In this document: one piece after another, positions 20,621 to 26,888 of the stretch
How positions within the stretch are numbered: the first letter of the stretch is position 1
Layout of the letters: each line of letters begins with the position of its first letter
Assembly: GCA_964058805.1 (NCBI GenBank)
Contig: CAXKVV010001442.1
Span: forward strand, 1-26,888
Reading direction: 5' to 3'
DNA length: 26,888 bases
Origin: Schoenoplectus triqueter
Lineage: Eukaryota > Streptophyta > Magnoliopsida > Poales > Cyperaceae
Translations under genes and position numbers: made by a program
The notes under the pieces: generated by a model
Databases searched by the model: none
What the model saw: the letters and a program-made list of their open reading frames with translations, nothing else
Told to the model about the DNA's origin: nothing

Positions 20621-21228
20621 AAATTATTGAAGTTAGATTCAACTTCTTTTCTTGCGATAAATTGTTTTTGTAATTCAAAACAAATTATGCCAATTAGGAT
20701 CTTGTCAAAAAAAATTAAAATGTCAAGCGTTTGATTAAAACACAAAATAATACAGTAGTTCATCCGACATAGGAGCGTCACTGGATACCGGGGTGAATTT
20801 TCAACTCATATATATTTAACATTGTTCTTACCAATACTATATTCGTATCTGTTGAATTTAATTTCATCCATGCTCCATTCTTCATTGAATTATTTGAATT
20901 AATAAGTGCTAAATTGACATAGTTTATTTAGGATTTTTATAAAGTTGAACTTCTTTAATTTCACTCAATTAGAATGTAAGATCAAATTACTATCCAAAAA
21001 TTTAATGTTTTATGTTGAAATGCAATGTGGGGTGGTAATGAAGAAGGAACGGTCAAAAGACAGAGTTCAACATTTATGTGGGCCACATACCGCCTATGCA
21101 AGTAGAGTATCTAACGTGTGTAACATTAACGAAACTGTAATTTTTGTTAACCGTTGTGTTTAATTAATAATTATTTTTTTTGCGTTAACCGTTATTTGAG
21201 ATTAATAAAAGTAAAAAATATTGCGTTG

Positions 21229-21251
21229 ATCGTTTCATCCTATGAAACGAT
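21229..21251. repeat. 10-bp perfect inverted repeat
   Basis: ATCGTTTCAT, a 3-nt spacer, then ATGAAACGAT. It lies between GTTAACCGTT (21137-21146, 21183-21192) and its partial complement AACGGTTAA (21264-21272). Confidence 0.7.
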
Positions 21252-21292
21252 TTAAACGAAATAAACGGTTAAATTTTTTTATCGTTTACAAT

Positions 21293-21515
21293 AAGTCAGA
21301 TATTACAACAAGAAAGTTCCCAAATATTACAATAATTTGCCAAATAATACACAAGCAAAACAATATTACAACAAGCCAGATATTACATCAAACCGTCAAA
21401 TATTATAACAACAAATGCATCAGTCAGATATTACAATAATTTGTCAAATATTACAACAACTAACAAGCTAGCAATATTACATCAATAAACAAGCCATATA
21501 TTATAATAAAATATC
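21293..21515. repeat. Degenerate ATATTACAACAA array
   Basis: About ten loosely spaced copies of a motif near YMAATATTACAAYAA, 17-30 bp apart, often preceded by GTCAG, GCCAG or GTCAA. The array is too irregular to be a microsatellite and has no palindromic repeat or uniform spacer, so it is not a CRISPR. Confidence 0.65.
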
Positions 21516-21782
21516 AAGTTCAACCTGGATCTCGAACTCATTTCTCGACAATTTACCAATCTCAACCAATGACTAAATATCAATCTCAACCAATTAAAAT
21601 CTCTCGGTACCCCCTCACAAAGGTAATGACAGGCGCTTGGTAGACACCACTTCTTTTAAATCTTTGGCTGATTCAAGGAATGACTGAACTCTTCTCTAAT
21701 CTCCGGATATTCGGTTGTAATGAACATTACAAAGGGACTGATAGAACCAGCTCTCCTACCTACCAAAAGGCCTACGATGAGA

Positions 21783-24310
21783 TTTTTTTGACAAAAAGTG
21801 GCTGATACCACTGATTTCATACGAAACCAATAAAAAAAGTGTTATGAGGAAAAATAAATGATCAAACAATTGGTGAATGTTTTCCTCTTAAAGTCACATA
21901 TTACAGCTAAGATACCAAAAAAACCCTAAAAATTAATCTACATCTAAGAGCCTTTACCTGCATTAGAGCATCCCATATAACAACCCAGAGCAACAACAAC
22001 AAAATCAAGTTTAATACAAAAGATAACCAGAATTCTTCTCATCACATCCTAAGAGAACTCAGATAGAAAAACAAACAGATCATTGTTGCCTCATCCATAT
22101 CGTAGAGGAGTGCATCCCACGACCAGTACCAAAGCCCCCTCTGTATCCTCCTCGGGCTCTACCTGCAAAGAAAGGAGCTCTATTCCTTGGGGAAAAATCA
22201 GGGTTAATCTGAATAATTGAGATGCATTCCTAACTTTACATCAGAAAGTAGCTAAATTTATAATTTTTAAACCTAAATCACAACAAGATATAAGAGATGA
22301 TTGATTAAAGATTATAGAATTTCTTTCTAACCATATCACCCAACAAACAACACTTCTAACTAATTCAACTAAAATTTTATCTTTTAAAGGAATACAACTA
22401 TCTATTAACCATAAATCTGCAAGTAAGCAACCTTGGAAAGTAAAATTATTGAATTATTCAATCCACTGCCATAATGTTCTAACAGTTGGGCAATGAACAA
22501 AAAGATGATCAACATTCTCATCTTTATCATAAAATACACATTTAAAATCACCTATCCAACTACGTTTTAGCAATTGATTTTTTTATCAATAATCTCTTTC
22601 TTCTAAGCAACCACATAAAAATCTTAATTTTAAGTGGAATTTTTAATTTCCAGATCACATCAAACTCAGTATTAATTACACCATAAAAATTCAACCACTC
22701 ATAAAAATAATGTACTAAGAATAAATCTGAGTTATGCCATCTCCAATGAAAAAGATCATTTTTGAGGGGCTGAAAGGAAAAAGAACCTAAAATGTGAAGC
22801 ATTTTTTGCCATTCATGAAAATAATAACCAACTAATGTCTTTTGAATTTTATCTGTAAAAAACCAGAAGTATATGCTTCTGCAACAGTAATATCAGTCTT
22901 AATTGCTATAGAGTAAAGCAAAGGATAAGTACAAAATAAAGCACAACCTTCAAACCATCGATCTTTCCAAAACAGTACAGATTTACCAGATATAACAGTT
23001 TTATCAAAATCTAATTCAATCAAATCCTTATCATGTAATATAGCTTTTCAAAAAGGGAATATCTTGGAACTAGAGTGTAAATTTCCATATTTAGAAATAA
23101 GTATAGTTTTTCATTGACATGAGATAGTAGGATCTTGAAATCTAACTGTCCATTTAGCAAGTAAGGCTATATTCATTATTTTCAAATCTAACAAACCTAA
23201 TCCTCCTTAGCTTTTACTTTTACGCACAATATGCCAAACAACTAAACTATATTTTTTTCCTAATAGAATTACCTCCATACCAAAGAAAATGTTTCCTAAG
23301 CTTATCAATAGTCTTTCTAACATGTACATGAAGACGATAAATAGGCATCCAATATAATGGGATAGAAGTCATAATAGAATTTAACAAAGTGACTCTACCA
23401 CCAATTGACAGCAACTTACCCTTCCGACTTTGAAGTTTATTTTCAATTTTTGTTATAAAAATATTCCAATGATCAGCTGTAAGTTTTTTATAATGGAGTG
23501 GAATACCTAACTATGTAATAGGTAATTTTGTAAGCTTACACCCTAAACTATTAGCTAAAGAAAGACCTAAATCATCAAAAATATTTAAAAGGATCATCTC
23601 ACATTTTTCAAAATTAATCTTAAGACCTGACAAATCCTCAAATGCTATCAAAATCCATTTAAGAGATTCAATATAATGTTCATTAGCTTCTAGGAAAAAG
23701 AGTGTATCATCAGCAAAATACAAATTAAGTATTCCTTTAAAAGATTTTTTATGACCTAAACCTTTTAAATAACCTAAAGACTAAGCATTATGAAGTAATT
23801 TGTTCAGCACATCAGCAACTAAATCAAAAAGAAATAGGGATAAAGGATCCCCTTGTCTCACACCTCTTTTACAATGAAAATAATATCCTAAACTACCATT
23901 AAAATTGTCATAAGTTTTACTACCTTGTAATATTTTGGAAATCCAAGTTATCCATTTGGGACCAAAACCTCTACCATATAATGTTTCTAAAAGAAAATCC
24001 CAATTAACCTTATCAAAATCTTTTTCAAAACCAATCTAAAATAAAACCCCTTTAGTTTTGGAAACATAGACTTAATGTAGAACCTCATGAGCACAAACTA
24101 CATTATCCATAATCAATCTTTCTTTGATATATGCAGTTTGAGAAATTATCTAAAGCCAACCTATCAGCCAATAGTTTAGAAATTATCTTAAAACTATAAT
24201 TTATAAGGTTTATAGGCCTATAATTAGTAATAAAATTTGTCTCTTTCTTTTTTGGAATTAATCAAATTTGTCTCTTTCTTTTTAAGAACCAATAAAAGAG
24301 ACTAAAAATA
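21783..24310 (-). pseudogene. 5'-truncated, decayed L1-type LINE (ORF2 reverse transcriptase)
   Basis: Read on the minus strand across several frameshifts and stops, the order is YRPINLINYSFKIISKLLADRL (about 24.2 kb, RT start), FDKVNWDFLLETLYGRGFG, RGVRQGDPLS (about 23.85 kb), YFADDTLFF (about 23.7 kb, catalytic ADD), GLKINFEKCEM, PLYWMPIYRL, GGLGLLDLKIMN, then WKLKIPLKIKIFMWLLRRKR and the zinc-binding CVFYDKDENVDHLFVHC (about 22.5 kb). The frame ends at TGA 22091-22093. A 3' UTR-like tract ends in A7 (21783-21789). The endonuclease part is absent. A 20-bp segment is duplicated with a 31-bp period at 24233-24283. The exact 5' end and any target-site duplication were not found. Confidence 0.85.
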
Positions 24311-24686
24311 GTGTAAAGCGGGTTTAGGCGCGCATCGACTTCCATTCTTTTAGGGAAAGAAAAGACTTTACTTGGTGAGCATCAAGGCAGGCCGCCTTCT
24401 CATGAAAAGGTGTGAAGTCAGCTGGTGCAATAGAAATGAAGGAGGGCATAAAGCCTGTGATTCACTATGTTAGTTGGTCTTAAGTCTCTCATTTAGTTTT
24501 ATAGCTTTCTCATGGGAAGCTGAGACGTGTTCATCATTGAAAATTACTGTTTGAGATTCAGAAAGTCAAAGAGTACATAAACTTTAGACTACAATTGTCA
24601 AAGTGTGAAATTTAATTAAGAAATAATGATAATTAAGATAATAAATAAATTAATTTAACGCAAGTTAGTAAATAATGTAAACTGCA

Positions 24687-24726
<40 letters not shown>

Positions 24727-25150
24727 AGAATACCAATAAATTCGAAATTTAAACTAAAATAAATAATAAGTCAATAATTAATTAGAATTTAAATAAATTT
24801 AAATAATATAAAAACTGACAGTGACATAAACAAAATCAAGAAAATTAACCAATGATAAACATTATGATTTTCGATGACTAAACTAAAGATCGAACCAATA
24901 ATCTAGTGAAAATAGCTAGATAAATAAGAACCGAATAATAAGTAAACCAATGAAAACAACATAATATCCAGACGACCAACAAATGAATAAAGCCGCGTGG
25001 AGAATCAAATTACCAAAGTTATGAAGTCGTAATATAATAAAATTAAGAGCGAACAGAAAACAAAGCGAACGAAATAAATTGAATATCAAAATTAAACAAA
25101 CATTTAATTGAATAATGCAACACTAAAAATAAATTAACACTATAATATTA
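24311..25150. other. AT-rich DNA with (AT)14; no gene recognised
   Basis: A more balanced stretch at 24310-24530 translates to nothing I recognise. The rest is AT-rich, with an (AT)14 microsatellite at 24693-24720. Confidence 0.5.
24693..24720. repeat. (AT)14 microsatellite
   Basis: Uninterrupted dinucleotide run. Confidence 0.9.
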
Positions 25151-26888
25151 ATTAAAACTGGATGCAACACAAAATGTCCCATCACCTGGCCACATAAAAT
25201 CTCATTCTTATCCCACCTCCCTCTCACTCCTCTCTCTCTCTCTCCTATTAATTAACCACTCACCCTCTCTCACCCACTCTCTCTCCCACCCCGTCCCTCT
25301 CTCTCTCTCGTGCTCTGGGTCAAAATTAATACGGCGACAACTGTCTTATCCCCTCACTCCTTTTCCCTCTTTTGCATCAAACCCTGTCTCTCTCGATCTC
25401 ACCCTTTTCTTTTCCCAGCGACATTTCCCCCGTCCCGTTTCTACCCCTCTCAGCGATGATTCTACGCCGAGTGCGGCGACTTTGGCTCCCCTAGCCTGTG
25501 CATTCCACACTTTTCTCTGCACAGCGGTCACACCCTCTCTCTCCTCTCTACGCGATCGGTCCAAAGGCCTCCCTTTTTAGTTTATTTTCTCTCCACCGCG
25601 CACACTTAAAAAGGGGTAGTACCCCCCTCTTCTCTATCCTGGTGATACCCATTCTTTATACCTCTCCCATTCTCATTCTTTCAAATCCTGTGTCGGTTGA
25701 AAATTTTACCTATTGTCCCTCCTTTACTCTATCGATTTTTGAAAAGGAACACTGTGGCCGACCATTATTGGTGTGTACCGAGTGGGGACGTGGCTCAATT
25801 GATCTATCGCTCACCCCCTCTCCTCTCCTTCGGTGTTTCCTCTCTACTAGTAATATAAAACCTTGTTGTGTGGTTATTTGAGTTGATTATTGCTGTCATG
25901 CTTGATTTTGGCTAGTTGAGCCTTGTTCCTTGTTGTGCCTTGGTACACTGGTACTAATCAGTACCAGTGAAGCGAGGCGTTAGTCCTGTACCCTTGATCC
26001 ACTCTGATTTGTCTCGCTGGTCTGGCCTGTGTCGGCTGTGTGCTTGAATGAGCCTATCTGGTTTTGTTGAGCCATATTACTCTTGTTATGCTCCTAGAAT
26101 TGACTTGTGCCAGCTCCGTGCTTGGCGGTTCTGTCTGATTTTGTTTGTGCTGAAATGGATACTCTTGTGGTTGGTTATGTTGCCTTATTTACCGATTCTG
26201 ATATAGACTCCTGTGCTGATTTTTAATCTGCTGGTGTTATGGTTATGGGGTTCCTCAATTTTTGGATGTACTGTATCAATCAAACCCATTTCTCTTGATT
26301 GGTATGTGAATCTTATTGGCTGGTAATGATTTGATTTGGGTTACATCTATAGATGTGTCATGCTTTACTTGGATTATGAGTTGTGCTATAACCTTTGCTG
26401 GTTGAGATGTTATGTCTGGTTTATGTTGGTCGTGCCTTGGCTGTTGAATATCCCTTTCCTTGTTCTGAGTCGTTGTGGGCTATTGAATTATAATTATTGG
26501 GCTAATCTAAAATCTAAAGGTTTGGAATTTTGAGGAACAATTACTAAGTTTGGCCTAAAGTATACCTTAATGGATTATGGGCCGGGTAATAATTAGGGAA
26601 TAAAATGAATCTTTAAGAGGCCAGCCCAATTTGTAAATTAAACGGGAAGTAAGAAAATAAGTATTCATAGGGCCGCTAAACAAATTGGTAATTTACTTAA
26701 AATCTAATTAAAGTTTATGTTAAAATGTTAAAGGCCCAATGAATTAAAGGTCCCAAAAAAAAGTGCTAAAATAAAAGTTGGACAATTAATTGGGAGCCGC
26801 CCCGAAAGGTTTGGTGGTATCCATTGACTAATACGTAAACTTAAATATATGGGAAATAATTATATTCCCGGACTGCCCCCGTTTCAGG
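25151..26888. other. CT-rich then TG-rich tract, possible LTR or gene 5' region
   Basis: Repeated TCTCTCTC tracts at 25200-25310 lead into CT-rich sequence to about 25860, then T/G-rich sequence to about 26550, then DNA with repeated GGCCC and GCCGC words to the window edge. A 10-bp hairpin sits at 25946-25969. Open frames here (for example 25498-25881) have no domain. Such strand asymmetry is common in long plant LTRs and in 5' UTR plus first-intron regions. The second copy needed to prove an LTR lies outside the window, if it exists. Confidence 0.35.
25946..25969. repeat. 10-bp perfect hairpin
   Basis: CACTGGTACT, a 4-nt AATC loop, then AGTACCAGTG. Confidence 0.8.

Larger units (their letters stand above)
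20300..21284. other. Intergenic DNA upstream of GSTZ
   Basis: AT-rich, with a 25-bp two-copy tandem repeat (20571-20620) and a cluster of TTAACCGTT-type and CGTTTCAT inverted motifs (21138-21275). No gene was recognised. Confidence 0.5.

Noticed and set aside
21293..21515. CRISPR-like spaced repeats
   Set aside because: Repeats are degenerate and AT-rich, spacing is uneven, and the genome is a plant's.
22091..22210. RGG-box-like reading (GRARGGYRGGFGTGRG) with a splice-acceptor-like site on the minus strand
   Set aside because: Another frame continues from the LINE zinc-binding region through this segment to the TGA at 22091, so LINE C-terminus explains it better.
24310..24530. Balanced-composition stretch that might be a gypsy polyprotein relic
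   Set aside because: Fragments such as FTW and QAAF are too short and broken by stops to support a call.
25498..25881. 127-codon open frame
   Set aside because: Ser/Leu/Pro-rich translation of CT-rich DNA, with no domain and no coding context.

Overview
This is nuclear DNA from a flowering plant, most likely a eudicot. The evidence is AT-rich intergenic sequence, a PLS-type PPR gene, a zeta-class GST gene with nine exons and GT-AG introns, a Ty1/copia element primed by initiator tRNA-Met, a plant L1-type LINE, and several MITEs. The species cannot be fixed from the sequence. I see no prokaryotic, viral, CRISPR or operon-type system. The interest lies in transposon archaeology.

Layout, left to right. 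1-1122 is AT-rich with nothing recognisable. 1131-1414 is a hAT-type MITE made largely of GGGTCGGGTC-like repeats, just upstream of a PPR gene (1584-3188, +) that ends prematurely in its E motif. 3189-9000 is non-coding apart from four small transposons with visible target-site duplications: a Tourist-like MITE (4636-4912), a 43-bp SINE tail (5106-5148), a GC-rich palindromic Mutator-like MITE (6374-6521) and a long-armed foldback MITE (8162-8542). It also holds a possible LINE 3' end (about 7018-7293) and a possible decayed exon (7502-7714).

8799-16397 is a complete Ty1/copia retrotransposon on the minus strand, with two LTRs, 5-bp TSD AATAG, PBS and PPT. Its single gag-pol frame carries three in-frame stops and no frameshift. 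Its 3' end is broken by a second copy of the hAT MITE (9991-10318) with its own 8-bp TSD. The leader is long and can form GC-rich hairpins.

16624-20131 (-) is an intact zeta-class GST gene (predicted maleylacetoacetate isomerase, 218 aa). It lies only 222 bp from the copia duplication site, with gene and retrotransposon transcribed in the same direction. 20300-21700 is AT-rich with small tandem and inverted repeats. About 21783-24310 (-) is a 5'-truncated, decayed L1-type LINE that keeps most of its reverse transcriptase and its zinc-binding C-terminal region. 24310-26888 has no recognised gene. It passes from AT-rich DNA into a CT-rich and then TG-rich tract that could be a retrotransposon LTR or a gene 5' region running off the window.

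The two cellular genes have unrelated roles: organellar RNA processing (PPR) and tyrosine catabolism (GSTZ).
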